DNA of 62,078 nt from CAYNND01 sp964398775 (GCA_964398775.1 CAYNND010000008.1:1-62078), one strand, 5' to 3'. Shown: positions 34,889 to 44,372, counted from the first letter of the stretch. Numbers and translations are program-made. Notes: generated from the letters alone by a model not told the origin.

Positions 34889-37642
34889 CTAGAATGTGCC
34901 CGCACGCACGAAGGACATAGCATCCAAGACAAGATACGTTCGAAATGCAGCATCCACTGCAGCCTTTGAAAGACTTAGTACACGTTCCTCATCGTGTTGT
35001 ATTGTTGCAAGCGGAAGTGCATGTACTGCAAGCATTGCAAGCTCATCAGCAAGACCACCATTTGAAGCGCGGCTCTGTGCAATATACTGCACAAGAGCAT
35101 GTTTCCCTTGTTCAATTTGAGCTTCAGTAAATCCATCTGCTTTAACGCGTGCATACTCATCTCGAACTGCCTTCTGGAGCGCATCCATATTCTGTGGAGC
35201 TGCTGTGGCACGTACACTCCAAGACGCAAACTCATCAACTGCAGAAACGGCAAGCGACGTACCGATGCCATAACTCAATCCTTCTTTTTCACGCACACGT
35301 TTCATCAGTAGTGAATTCATACCATCACCACCAAAAAGATAATCAGCAAGAAGGAGCGCATGATAGTCAGGATTATCCTGTCTCATTGCAAAATCAAGAT
35401 TTCCGGCAATATTTGCATCTGATTTTTCCGGGATAGCTATAGTTTCTTGTATCACATCTGTGACCATCTCGCCTGCAGGAATCCGTGTATACACGACATC
35501 ATTCTTCCATGCAGAGAAGTATGTCTGTAGCGCAGCTATGACACGCTCAGGTTCATACTCACCTACTATTGCGCCATGTACATTGTTTGCACTATAAAAT
35601 GTCTTCCAGAAATCCTCTATATCTTTTCGCCGTATTGTTTTGAGTGCTGCACGCCGCTCAGTACGGGAAGTATACGAACGAATATCATCCTGAGGAAATG
35701 GGAGTGCATGTTCCATGAGTCTGTCTTGCACTCGAGCGCCAGTATCCTGCTCTTCCATATCAATTGCCTGGATAAGCCCACGAATTTCACGCTGCAATTG
35801 CGCATCAGTAAGCTTCGGATGTTGGAGCACCTCCATGCCGAGTGCAACCGCATCGAGAAATGTTTCTTTTTTTGACTCGATAGAGAGCATCACCATGTTA
35901 GCTGAGCCGTTGACTTGCACGCTTGCATCGAGTCGGAGTTGCTCATTTTGAATGTCTTCTTCCGAGAGTCGATGCGTCCCCTTCATGAGCATCATAGCTG
36001 CAATAGATGCGACATGCTTCTTACCTCGCAGCGACGCAAGTGAACCAAACTCAAACACAAATGTGGCAGCGACTCTATCACCGCGAGTATCCTTTGGAAC
36101 GAGATAGAACGTGCCCCCTGCGATTTCCTTTTTTTGTGTAGCGCGCACAATCGCTGCAGCAGCAGTATCAAACGATGCACCGCCTGAAATTACTTGCTGC
36201 GGTGCCTGTGACGCACGCTGTTCTATTTCCTCATCAGTTGCCCTCAATAGAGCGACAACGTGCTGTGATGTCCCTGGTACATAGCGCCCCGTCACACGAT
36301 TACTTTCAACAAAGTACAGCTTCGCGACACGTTTCACATCATCGAGTGTCACATTTTGTATTGCGTCAGTGTGCGCAAAAAAGAGTCTCCAATCACCAAG
36401 CGACACCCACTCACTTAAGTTCAATGCAAAATCTTCAAGGTTTGTGTATGTATCAGATGTACCTTTCTTGCTCATTGCCTGAGCACGCACAAGAGCTTGC
36501 TCAGTCAAAAGCGGCACCGCACCACCCTCGACAAGACCAACCAATTCACGTTCAACGCTCTCAAGTGCATCGAGTGATACAGGTGATGCTCCTATGAGCG
36601 CATACCCAGGGTCCTTCAAGAGCATCTGTGACCCTCCAGCACTTGTTGCGTGCCCCATATCCACCAAGCGTTTGTACAGCACACCGTTCGGGTAATCAGA
36701 CAGCATAGTGAGATACATATCTATCGCAGGCGCATCTGGATGGACTGCCGCTGGCGTGTGATAACCAAGCAGTACCTGCGGTGTACCCTGCGCACCACGT
36801 ATCGTTACCTCTTTACTTCCTGATTGTGCCGGCTCAATTGTGTACTCAGTAGGAAGAGCCCGAGTTGGACGAGGTATGCCGCCAAATTCCTGTTCTATTA
36901 CTGCGAGCACCGACTCTGCTTCAAATCCTCCTGCAACAACGAGCACAGCAGTATCTGGCTGGTAATACTTTTTATAAAATTCGCGGAGCTGAGTTGCCGG
37001 TACAGATTCCACATCACTACGCGCTCCAATGGTTGATTTTCCATAGTTATGCCAGAGATACGCAGTATTCATGACCTCTTCCATCAGCTTAGCTTCGGGG
37101 CTATTCTCTCCCCCTTCCATTTCATTTCGCACCACAGTCATTTCACTGTCCAAGTCTTCTTGTCGAATATATGCATGCTGCATTCTGTCTGCCTCAAGAG
37201 ACAGCGCCCATGCAATATTTTCAGGTGTTGCCTGCATCGACTCGAAGTAATTTGTTCTATCAAGCCACGTCGTAGCATTTGCTTGTGCTGCATGCGCACT
37301 AATTTCAACATCGACATGTTCATGTTTTGGCGAACCCTTAAACAGCATGTGCTCAAGCAGATGCGCCATCCCGGTCTCTCCATAGCTCTCATGTCGTGAG
37401 CCCACGAGGTATGTCATGTTGACAGTCACTGTAGTACTGGCAGCATCAGGATACAGAAGTACGGTGAGTCCATTCTCTAGCACATACTCACGGACACCAT
37501 TGAGTTCACGCACGAGTGTTGCTGGTGCATGTCTAGATACTGAGAGAGAAGATATATCACGTGGGATGTATTGTTTGAGCATGTACGCTGACACACCCAA
37601 GACAAGGCAGGCACAGATTCCAATAAAAAGAGAACGTCGCAT
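34889..37642 (-). CDS. M16-family (insulinase-like) zinc metallopeptidase, two tandem units
   Basis: A 917-aa peptidase with an N-terminal signal or anchor helix (1-22) and two M16 halves. The first holds the inverted zinc motif HLLEH in MAHLLEHMLFKGSPKHEHV (about 94-112). The second, inactive-type half starts near residue 480 and carries the conserved LSYGIGTSLA substrate region. Such pitrilysin-like clamps degrade peptides in the periplasm or outside the cell. This would suit peptide scavenging by a host-dependent cell. TATACT lies six bases before the ATG. It is convergent with the flavocytochrome gene. Confidence 0.92.
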   Translation of the reverse strand: MRRSLFIGICACLVLGVSAYMLKQYIPRDISSLSVSRHAPATLVRELNGVREYVLENGLTVLLYPDAASTTVTVNMTYLVGSRHESYGETGMAHLLEHMLFKGSPKHEHVDVEISAHAAQANATTWLDRTNYFESMQATPENIAWALSLEADRMQHAYIRQEDLDSEMTVVRNEMEGGENSPEAKLMEEVMNTAYLWHNYGKSTIGARSDVESVPATQLREFYKKYYQPDTAVLVVAGGFEAESVLAVIEQEFGGIPRPTRALPTEYTIEPAQSGSKEVTIRGAQGTPQVLLGYHTPAAVHPDAPAIDMYLTMLSDYPNGVLYKRLVDMGHATSAGGSQMLLKDPGYALIGASPVSLDALESVERELVGLVEGGAVPLLTEQALVRAQAMSKKGTSDTYTNLEDFALNLSEWVSLGDWRLFFAHTDAIQNVTLDDVKRVAKLYFVESNRVTGRYVPGTSQHVVALLRATDEEIEQRASQAPQQVISGGASFDTAAAAIVRATQKKEIAGGTFYLVPKDTRGDRVAATFVFEFGSLASLRGKKHVASIAAMMLMKGTHRLSEEDIQNEQLRLDASVQVNGSANMVMLSIESKKETFLDAVALGMEVLQHPKLTDAQLQREIRGLIQAIDMEEQDTGARVQDRLMEHALPFPQDDIRSYTSRTERRAALKTIRRKDIEDFWKTFYSANNVHGAIVGEYEPERVIAALQTYFSAWKNDVVYTRIPAGEMVTDVIQETIAIPEKSDANIAGNLDFAMRQDNPDYHALLLADYLFGGDGMNSLLMKRVREKEGLSYGIGTSLAVSAVDEFASWSVRATAAPQNMDALQKAVRDEYARVKADGFTEAQIEQGKHALVQYIAQSRASNGGLADELAMLAVHALPLATIQHDEERVLSLSKAAVDAAFRTYLVLDAMSFVRAGTF

Positions 37643-37834
37643 AGAGCAAGTATACGAGGAGCGTGCGTATCAAATAGTACGCATGTGGATAACACTCGTG
37701 CACTCTGCGATATGAAGAGTACGCTAGAAGTAGAGCTCTGAAATGCTAGGGGCGTGTATATTATTCGTACGAGGTACGAGTAGGTTGCGCGTGTCCATTT
37801 CCACAACATACTCCTTCCTTATAATTATGAGTTC

Positions 37835-39442
37835 ATGAATACATCTTTTATCGAAGCGGTGAAGCGAGCACACATTGCAGGAACTATCCTCGGTGATATT
37901 GATGAAAGTGAAGCGGTCCTCAAAGAGCATGCAAGGGATATTAGTGTTTTTGAAATGATGCCTCAGTGTGTACTGTTCCCAAAGTACACTCAAGATATTG
38001 TTGAGGTTATGAAAATAGCGCAAGAGTACGCACATCTACCACTTGCTGAACGTCCGAGCATCACCGTCCGAGCAGGAGGCACATGCATGAGCGGTGGTTC
38101 TCTTTCAGAAAGCCTAGTTCTTAACCTTACGCGTTACATGAACCACTTTACCATGGACACGCGGTCTCGCACTCTCACGACTGACATGGGTGTAATGTTT
38201 AAAGAGATTGAGGCAACTGCAGCTCAAGAGAATCTTTTTTTTGGTGCATACATTTCATCAAAAGATATTTGCGGTATCGGCGGCATGATTGGAAACAATG
38301 CATCTGGCGAAAAAAGTGTTCGCTTGGGAGCGACAATAGACAATGTACTTGGACTTGAAGTGGTGCTCCACGATGGTACCGTTATTAAAACAGGAGTGCT
38401 CGAAGATGAAGCCAGTGCCCTAAAAACACTCACGATAAAGAAGCAGCTGATTGATATTCGCACACGCATCGGCACGAAACTCACTGACGCGATTGGAGAG
38501 GTACCGAAAGCTGCGTCAGGATATCGCCTTGAGAGAATCGACACCGATATCACTCGCACTGACCTGACACCACTATTTGTAGGTGCACAAGGAACACTCG
38601 GAGTAATTACTCGAGCCGTCTTGAAATTAAGCCCGACACCTGCTCATGCAAAGCTCCTCGTCTTGTCTATACATAGCTTGGAGGAACTCCCCTTTGTGCT
38701 TACTACAGTCATGAAAGCACGTCCTGTTGCCGTAGAGACATTTGATATCAACACATTTAACAAAGAAAAACTCTACCTGAAAGAATATACTGACCACTGT
38801 GAACAATTCTTCAGTGAAGGTGTATCTCTCATCGTACTCGCAGAATTTGCAGAGGAAACTCATGAGGCAACCATCGCAGCAGCGACAACAGTGAAAGATG
38901 CGCTTGCTGGCAGGTCTATCACTATTCACGACATTGCAGATAGTACTCTCTACGAATCAGTCTGGAAATTGCGCCGCTCAAGCTTTCTCGCAATGGCACA
39001 GCACAACGACGAGGGATGGCGCGCAGTTCCCTGTATTGAAGACATCATCGTCCCTATTCACGCATTTGATAAGCTCGTCCCAGGACTACTCGCACTGATT
39101 GAAAAGTACAAGCTCTGGTATGGATTCCACGGACATATCGGTAGTGGGTCGCTGCGTATTGTTCCAGTATTTGATTTTAGGAAAGACAGGCACGATGTTG
39201 TTTCAAATATCATCAATTTCACACGTGAAGCTATTGCACTCATCAAATCATTGCATGGAAACATGTCAGCTGACCATAGCGATGGCATCATCCGTACACC
39301 TTTTCTCCAAGAGTTTTACGGCGATGCGGTGTATCAATCATTTGTCGCAGTAAAGGATGTATTTGACCCCAACCGAATCATAAACCGGAACAAAAAAGTT
39401 GATGGTACGTTTGAGATGATAGAAAAGTATATTCAGCACTAG
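37835..39442 (+). CDS. FAD-linked oxidase, paralog of 31857-33431
   Basis: A 535-aa flavoprotein with the same layout as its paralog: VRAGGTCMSGGSLS (about 75-88), GIGGMIGNNASGEKSVRLG (about 148-166), the FAD-oxidase C core with YGFHGHIGSGSLRIVP and the shared MSADHSDGIIRTPF. Both lack the Fe-S domain. They could be two subunits, two substrate specificities (D-lactate, glycolate or another hydroxy acid) or a recent duplication. TATAAT lies nine bases before the ATG. The next gene starts one base after the stop, so this oxidase is co-transcribed with a thioredoxin-like/CcdA-like fusion. Confidence 0.9.
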   Translation: MNTSFIEAVKRAHIAGTILGDIDESEAVLKEHARDISVFEMMPQCVLFPKYTQDIVEVMKIAQEYAHLPLAERPSITVRAGGTCMSGGSLSESLVLNLTRYMNHFTMDTRSRTLTTDMGVMFKEIEATAAQENLFFGAYISSKDICGIGGMIGNNASGEKSVRLGATIDNVLGLEVVLHDGTVIKTGVLEDEASALKTLTIKKQLIDIRTRIGTKLTDAIGEVPKAASGYRLERIDTDITRTDLTPLFVGAQGTLGVITRAVLKLSPTPAHAKLLVLSIHSLEELPFVLTTVMKARPVAVETFDINTFNKEKLYLKEYTDHCEQFFSEGVSLIVLAEFAEETHEATIAAATTVKDALAGRSITIHDIADSTLYESVWKLRRSSFLAMAQHNDEGWRAVPCIEDIIVPIHAFDKLVPGLLALIEKYKLWYGFHGHIGSGSLRIVPVFDFRKDRHDVVSNIINFTREAIALIKSLHGNMSADHSDGIIRTPFLQEFYGDAVYQSFVAVKDVFDPNRIINRNKKVDGTFEMIEKYIQH

Positions 39443-39443
39443 T

Positions 39444-40661
39444 ATGAAACTCTCTCGTCTCATACGTGCTGGTATCGGCACGCTGTTCCTAGTGCTCCCG
39501 GGCATCTCTTTTGCAGCGACTATGCATATCTTTGAACGTGCTGACTGCACGTTTTGCGCACGGGAACGCGCATTCATCACTGCGCAGGAAAAAACGTTGC
39601 ACGGAGTTACTGTAGTTCGCCATAATATTGTTGATGATGCAGCTGCACGCACTTTGTTTGAACATATTGTTACAAAGAGTAACCTTCCGAGGGTAACTCC
39701 ACTCACGGTGATTGATACAACAGTCATTCAGGGATTTTCTTCTGACGAAACTACGGGCACGCTGATACTCTCAAGAATCAAGAGCGCAGGAGATGTGACT
39801 ACAGAGGGACTTGCAGCAACGGAGGAATTTACGGTACTCTCAGCACTCAGCAGTGGATGCACCAGTGATGACCTCGCCACTCCTTGTACCAATGAAACAA
39901 GTGGCACTGTCGTAACGGTTCCACTCATAGGTCCAGTAACCACAGAGCATCTATCTCTTACTTCGACATCGGCACTGCTTGGCTTTGTCGATGGCTTCAA
40001 CCCCTGCGCGATGTGGGTTTTGGTAACATTTCTTTTGTTACTCTCTCAAATTAAAGACCGCAAAAAGATGTGGGAAGTTGCAGGGCTCTTCATTGTCGCG
40101 GAAGCGCTCATGTATAACCTGATTCTCAATGTGTGGTATTCCACATGGGATTTTGTGCAGCTTGACCGGATAGTTACACCAGTAGTTGGTATAGTCGCTA
40201 TCGGTGGTGGTATATGGTTTTTGAAAAAGTTTTGGGTAGGAAGAAAACAAAGTGCACTCGTCTGTGACATCGTAAGTGAAGACACACACAGCACACTCAT
40301 GGATCGCATGAGCCGTGTTGTACATAGTCCACTCACACTCATGAGTGCCGTCGGCATTATTGGTATTGCCTTTTCTGTGAACATCATTGAGTTTGCCTGC
40401 TCAATCGGCATACCCCAGGCATACACAAAACTACTTGAGCTAAATGCCCCTTCCTTTATGACTCGCCAATTCTATATCGGCATCTACACCATCTTCTATA
40501 TGATCGATGACATCATCGTCTTTGCACTTGCCCTGTGGGGCTTCGAGCGACTGAGTGCTCATGGCGCACAATATGCTGCATGGTCAGCACTCATTGGTGG
40601 CTGTGCACTGCTCCTGCTTGGCGTCCTTCTCCTTTTCGCTCCACAGCTCTTAGTTATGTAG
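39444..40661 (+). CDS. exported thioredoxin/glutaredoxin-like domain fused to CcdA/DsbD-like membrane domain
   Basis: A 405-aa protein. It has a signal peptide (1-24), then a thiol-redox domain with CTFC (about 36-39) and the cis-Pro-like LPRVTP (about 75), a Thr/Ser-rich linker with two Cys (SGCTSDDLATPC), and about six transmembrane helices. Conserved membrane Cys lie in DGFNPCAMWVLVTF and NIIEFACSIGIP, as in CcdA/DsbD electron carriers. It probably carries reducing electrons across the membrane to outer thiols. It starts one base after the FAD oxidase. Its 3' end overlaps the convergent Nudix gene by 12 bases. Confidence 0.85.
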   Translation: MKLSRLIRAGIGTLFLVLPGISFAATMHIFERADCTFCARERAFITAQEKTLHGVTVVRHNIVDDAAARTLFEHIVTKSNLPRVTPLTVIDTTVIQGFSSDETTGTLILSRIKSAGDVTTEGLAATEEFTVLSALSSGCTSDDLATPCTNETSGTVVTVPLIGPVTTEHLSLTSTSALLGFVDGFNPCAMWVLVTFLLLLSQIKDRKKMWEVAGLFIVAEALMYNLILNVWYSTWDFVQLDRIVTPVVGIVAIGGGIWFLKKFWVGRKQSALVCDIVSEDTHSTLMDRMSRVVHSPLTLMSAVGIIGIAFSVNIIEFACSIGIPQAYTKLLELNAPSFMTRQFYIGIYTIFYMIDDIIVFALALWGFERLSAHGAQYAAWSALIGGCALLLLGVLLLFAPQLLVM

Positions 40662-41102
40662 TGCACTGAGTGCCTTGCCTATCTCAGGAACATTTGGGTA
40701 CGCTGGTGAAAGTTCTGTCGCTTCTTGTGGCGTGAACCATCCTATCTCTACACATTCGTCAGATGGAGTAAATGCAACACCTTGAACGGACACCTCATAA
40801 AACACAAAACCTTTATACGGGTAGCGCTTCTGTATATCCGGACATCCAAAAAAAGCTATCGGTGTCTTTGAGATTGATGTAACAACAAGACCCATCTCTT
40901 CCTTGAGTTCACGAATGATGCACTGCTCTGCTGATTCACCCCAGTCAAGACCACCGCCTGGATTCTCCCACATACCATTTGCTTCTTTACAGACTAAGAA
41001 CTTGGTTTTGTCTTCATTCCATATAACTGCTTTCACACTCACTCGGTAAAATGTATCAGGGAGCCAGCGTTTGAGGAATAGCTTTTGTACAATTTTTTTC
41101 AT
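40650..41102 (-). CDS. Nudix hydrolase (1 of 3)
   Basis: A 150-aa pyrophosphohydrolase with a complete Nudix box, GGGLDWGESAEQ followed by RELKEEMGL (about 47-70). It is a Mg2+-dependent enzyme hydrolysing a nucleoside diphosphate linked to another group; the substrate (oxidised dNTP, sugar nucleotide, cofactor) cannot be read from sequence. It lies 5 bases after the DedA gene on the same strand and is probably in its operon. Confidence 0.88.
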   Translation of the reverse strand: MKKIVQKLFLKRWLPDTFYRVSVKAVIWNEDKTKFLVCKEANGMWENPGGGLDWGESAEQCIIRELKEEMGLVVTSISKTPIAFFGCPDIQKRYPYKGFVFYEVSVQGVAFTPSDECVEIGWFTPQEATELSPAYPNVPEIGKALSALHN

Positions 41103-41107
41103 GTCGA

Positions 41108-41839
41108 CTACTTAAACAATTTTCCTTCTTTCCACAATTCATAAATTTTCAAAAGCGCCCACCCGAAGAGTATCGCTCCAATAAAATACCAGTTAAACAG
41201 CATCTTTAGTACTTGCTCTCCGATGTTGTATGCGATAATGCCCCAAAACGTATTCCACACTAAAATTGCAAGTGCCGCCTCAATGAGAAATCGCACAAAC
41301 GAATACCGTATCACGCCAGCCGCGGTCGCAGTAAACGATGCAAGTCCAGGATTCCAAAACGAGAAGAAAATCGCTCGTGTGCCGTATTTTTCAAGTCGTT
41401 GTTTTGCGTCATCGATTGCAGCATCGAGCCCAAACCTTGAAAGCAAGGTGTGCCATCCATATTTTCCAAGCAAGAAGTTTACGATATATGCGCTATACAT
41501 TCCAAGCGATACAACGAGTACTGCAACAATAGTGTTTGGAATACTGCCCGCTAAAATAACGGTCAAAAAGATAATGAAGCTCCCGGGGAAATACCAGCCG
41601 ACAAGCAAGAGTCCTTCGAGAAATGCGCCGATGATTGATACGGAGAAACCGTATATCTGAATCCAATCTTTCAAGTACGCGATGAGTATGTCATTGTCAG
41701 CAGGAAGTCCTACCCACTCAAGTGCATACCGTACACCATAGAGCACAGCAAGGACGATAGCGGGTATGAGTAAAATCTGCCACCACGATAATTCTTCAAT
41801 GGGGTCTTTTTCTTTCTGAGGTGTCTGGATGTCTGTGTT
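41108..41839 (-). CDS. DedA/SNARE-associated (VTT) family membrane protein
   Basis: A 243-aa membrane protein of the DedA superfamily, now linked to lipid scrambling and undecaprenyl-phosphate recycling. Visible are EGLLLVGWYFPGSFIIF (the conserved E and FPG block), the reentrant GLGxYGW-like region LLGKYGWHTL and FFSFWNPGLASFTATAAG. The ATG at 41839 is chosen because TATGCT lies six bases before it; a longer reading from 41980 overlaps the upstream gene. It is co-directional with a Nudix gene 5 bases downstream. Confidence 0.88.
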   Translation of the reverse strand, partial: NTDIQTPQKEKDPIEELSWWQILLIPAIVLAVLYGVRYALEWVGLPADNDILIAYLKDWIQIYGFSVSIIGAFLEGLLLVGWYFPGSFIIFLTVILAGSIPNTIVAVLVVSLGMYSAYIVNFLLGKYGWHTLLSRFGLDAAIDDAKQRLEKYGTRAIFFSFWNPGLASFTATAAGVIRYSFVRFLIEAALAILVWNTFWGIIAYNIGEQVLKMLFNWYFIGAILFGWALLKIYELWKEGKLFK

Positions 41840-41922
41840 CATCTGCGCAGCATACTCTATCGCCCCACCTTTGTCTTGTACTCTGGTATGTATATACGTG
41901 TACAAATGAACGCATGCACCAG

Positions 41923-42711
41923 TTACTGCTTTGGAAACCAAGGTATGAACGCGTTTGTCCGTGCCGCATACTCTGCCCATCCAGGTTTTTTTTGCATAAA
42001 TGCTTCAAGCATTGGGATGCCAGAGACTTTCAAAAGTAGGTATGTGATAAGTACTGGGCTCAAACACACACTGGCTGCGAGCACCCCTGAAGGAAGTACC
42101 GGAATCGCTGCAAAAGCCATACCCCACCACATCAGTGATTCCCCAAAGTAATTCGGGTGACGCGAATATTTCCACAAACCGACAGTGCAAATAGTCCCTT
42201 TGTGCTCAGGCTGACTCACATAGGTGTCGAGTTGATAGTCGGAGATAGACTCAAAACAGAAGCCGACAACCCACAGGGCTACACCTGCATACATCGCCCA
42301 CTCATATCCTGAAACACCGTATATGTTGACAAGAACTACCGGAAGCGAAACGATGAAGATGACAATCCCTTGTACTACAAAGACCTGCACGAACGAGCGC
42401 ACCAGAAAGTAACTGTGCGAGCGTTGCGTCCATTGTTCACGCCACTGCGCATAGCGCATGTCTTCAGGTTTTCCTCTGTGCTTCAAGAAGATGCGCATTG
42501 AGAGACGAGCACCCCAGATGATAGTAAGAATAGTCAGCACACATCCTGGTCCGACTCCGCCCCACACGAAGTACGAGACAAGTGCAAGCAGCATGACAGC
42601 CTTGCCATAGATTATATCTGCAACTGAATTATCCTTGAGGTAGAGTGCATAGCAATACCCCAGAACCATGTACACACCGAGCACCGCGCTGAGTCCGAGC
42701 AATGGGTTCAT
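41923..42711 (-). CDS. DUF1295 (steroid 5-alpha-reductase-like) membrane protein
   Basis: A 262-aa polytopic protein. It has about seven helices and the C-terminal motif GLWKYSRHPNYFGESL of the DUF1295/isoprenylcysteine-methyltransferase-like group, preceded by DYQLDTYV. Family members are NADPH-dependent reductases or methyltransferases acting on lipids; which one applies here is not known. The start codon overlaps the preceding DUF2177 stop (ATGA), so translation is coupled. The pairing of DUF1295 and DUF2177 recurs in bacteria from memory and suggests a shared lipid-related job. Confidence 0.88.
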   Translation of the reverse strand: MNPLLGLSAVLGVYMVLGYCYALYLKDNSVADIIYGKAVMLLALVSYFVWGGVGPGCVLTILTIIWGARLSMRIFLKHRGKPEDMRYAQWREQWTQRSHSYFLVRSFVQVFVVQGIVIFIVSLPVVLVNIYGVSGYEWAMYAGVALWVVGFCFESISDYQLDTYVSQPEHKGTICTVGLWKYSRHPNYFGESLMWWGMAFAAIPVLPSGVLAASVCLSPVLITYLLLKVSGIPMLEAFMQKKPGWAEYAARTNAFIPWFPKQ

Positions 42712-43118
42712 AGTATGAAAGTGCGTGCAGCAAGAAAGCTCAAGGACGCCACAACAGCTGAAAGCACAGTTCCCCACGCCATATCAATAAGGGAGATTGT
42801 AAGTGGCCAATCTTTTACCGTTGCGAGGTTGGTTAAGTCATACGTTGCATACGTGAAAAAGCCAAACAACGCACCGTAGAGTGCGGCGTGCATCAGTGAG
42901 CCCTCCTTGAGGGCCGGAATAATCGCAAAGTAGAGTAGCCCTACTATAAATATACAGTAGAAGATTAGCGCTGCAGACCAGTTGATTGGGTCACGTAAGA
43001 GGTACCCCAGATATTCTCGATATATATTTTTTGCGATAAGGCCGAGCCATATCATATCGACTGCAAAAAATATCGGAACAGTTGCTAAGTATACATACAC
43101 ATACTGTAGAGGTGTCAT
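42708..43118 (-). CDS. DUF2177 family membrane protein
   Basis: A 136-aa membrane protein with four helices. The conserved block ATYDLTNLATVKDWP sits in a loop, and FAVDMIWLGLIAKNIYR is near the N-terminus. The family has no assigned role. It is translationally coupled (ATGA) to the DUF1295 gene. The ATG at 43118 is chosen since TACTAT lies six bases upstream; two codons further up there is another ATG. Confidence 0.85.
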   Translation of the reverse strand: MTPLQYVYVYLATVPIFFAVDMIWLGLIAKNIYREYLGYLLRDPINWSAALIFYCIFIVGLLYFAIIPALKEGSLMHAALYGALFGFFTYATYDLTNLATVKDWPLTISLIDMAWGTVLSAVVASLSFLAARTFIL

Positions 43119-43142
43119 GCACAAATAGTAGCACGCATTTCC

Positions 43143-43814
43143 CTACCGGATAAACGTGAGTGAGTTGTATTCAAAGAGTGAGCCATCAGGACCATAATCA
43201 AGAAAGATGACTGTATCTTCATGCCCTTCCCATATTTCAAACAGTCGCTGCCCCATTGCAGAGATGCCGTATGACCCGCATGGATCAGCTGGGACTTCTG
43301 TAGATTTTTCAAACGCTCGCTTAAGTGCCCCCGTCGGAGCAAACTCATACACGAGTCTTCCCGGGCCACTCTGAATGTCGTTCTTCTGCATGACACATTC
43401 TTTCGGAGCACCTTCTGCTATCTGGTTCACTATACTTTCAATGCCACTTGAGCGTGGCTTTTGAAACAACTGGAGTGCACGGCGTGCCTGTTCGTCTCCT
43501 ATGACGAGCACCAGAGCATCGCCGCTTTCTTTCAGATACCACGGTATTGCATTAAAGGTGCATGTTTCTGCCCAGATACCTACATTACGCACTTCGTACC
43601 ATTTCCATACACACCCCTGCGTTTGATATGTAGGCTTCATTCGTTCAGATACAGAATCTTGCACTGTGACTGTCTGCGCAATATCTGGTGTTTGAACATC
43701 GACAGTCTCTACAAATTCAGCTGAAGTTGATGGTTTTGCAAACATAAAATAACCGCCGACAAAAACGAAGAACGTGAGTGCAATAGCTACGATGACTGCA
43801 AACTGTTTATACAT
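43143..43814 (-). CDS. membrane-anchored hypothetical protein, 223 aa
   Basis: I do not recognise this protein. It has one N-terminal transmembrane anchor (about 5-26) and an extracytoplasmic domain with paired Cys (QGCVWKW, ETCTF, KECVMQ, DPCGS) that could form disulfides, in keeping with the VKOR in this window. The C-terminus reads FLDYGPDGSLFEYNSL. The start at 43814 lies 1 base after the stop of the 53-aa upstream gene, which suggests a coupled pair. No enzymatic motif is seen. Confidence 0.7.
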   Translation of the reverse strand: MYKQFAVIVAIALTFFVFVGGYFMFAKPSTSAEFVETVDVQTPDIAQTVTVQDSVSERMKPTYQTQGCVWKWYEVRNVGIWAETCTFNAIPWYLKESGDALVLVIGDEQARRALQLFQKPRSSGIESIVNQIAEGAPKECVMQKNDIQSGPGRLVYEFAPTGALKRAFEKSTEVPADPCGSYGISAMGQRLFEIWEGHEDTVIFLDYGPDGSLFEYNSLTFIR

Positions 43815-43815
43815 A

Positions 43816-43977
43816 CTACTCATCATTGAGTGCACAAATATGCAGTGGGCTCTGCGCAGGTGTGTGTGCGCGCTCCATTGCTACGCCCATTGAGTATGCG
43901 ATAAAAAATGTACCGACATACAAAACTACCGCGAGTAATTTTGAGTACCAAGTAACCGTGTTCCACTGTATTTCCAT
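43816..43977 (-). CDS. 53-aa single-span membrane protein
   Basis: A small protein starting MEIQWNTVTWYSKLLAVVLY with one transmembrane helix (about 12-33; VVLYVGTFFIAYSMGVAM) and a short outer or inner tail. Similar short proteins with a WNTVTWYSK start seem common in Parcubacteria from memory. TATGCT lies exactly six bases before the ATG at 43977, so the start is firm. It is coupled to the 223-aa anchored protein downstream. The function is unknown. Confidence 0.75.
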   Translation of the reverse strand: MEIQWNTVTWYSKLLAVVLYVGTFFIAYSMGVAMERAHTPAQSPLHICALNDE

Positions 43978-44013
43978 ACGAAAAGCATACCACATCTTTT
44001 GAACGCAAAATAT

Positions 44014-44048
44014 AAAAACAGGCCGCAGGGTGAGTACCACTGCGGCCT
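44014..44048 (-). terminator. intrinsic terminator after the 94-aa membrane gene
   Basis: A 9-bp stem AGGCCGCAG/CTGCGGCCT (44020-44028 with 44040-44048), followed on the minus strand by TGTTTTTATA. It ends the unit that starts at the promoter at 44373-44400. Confidence 0.85.
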
Positions 44049-44065
44049 TTGTTGCGTAGGACCGG

Positions 44066-44350
44066 CTAGCGAGTTGCGAGCAGGACGATGCACAGTGCGA
44101 AGATCACTGTACATGCGAGTGCGGAGACCCACCCACGCTTTTCGAGGAGCTCATCGTTTTGGGTACGACCGATGAGTATCGTCATCGCGCTCATGACCAT
44201 GCCGCCAGCGGCAATCATGACTGCCCGTGCAAGGAGCATCAAGCCTGGTGAAAGTGCAAGCACTAAACACACCAGAGCAAGCAGAGCGAGAGCTGCAATC
44301 CCAAGATATTTCACGGCTATCCTCATGTTGGCCGTAGTTGAGCATGCCAC
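44066..44350 (-). CDS. small three-span membrane protein, 94 aa
   Basis: I do not recognise this protein. It has three hydrophobic helices (about 14-35, 38-60 and 74-92) with one charged loop, RTQNDELLEKRGW. A GTG start at 44350 is preferred: the Shine-Dalgarno GGAAGGGG lies seven bases upstream and the promoter (TAGACA-N16-TATAAT) places the transcript start at about 44366. An ATG at 44326 would give 86 aa. It belongs to the small set of leadered, terminator-bounded genes in this window, so it may be strongly expressed. Confidence 0.65.
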   Translation of the reverse strand: MACSTTANMRIAVKYLGIAALALLALVCLVLALSPGLMLLARAVMIAAGGMVMSAMTILIGRTQNDELLEKRGWVSALACTVIFALCIVLLATR

Positions 44351-44372
44351 TGCGGCACCCCTTCCAATTGCT

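Noticed and set aside
37680..37695. Single DnaA-box-like sequence (TGTGGATAA); another weak one near 19362
   Set aside because: Isolated single matches without clustering, AT-rich unwinding region or dnaA nearby do not make an origin.
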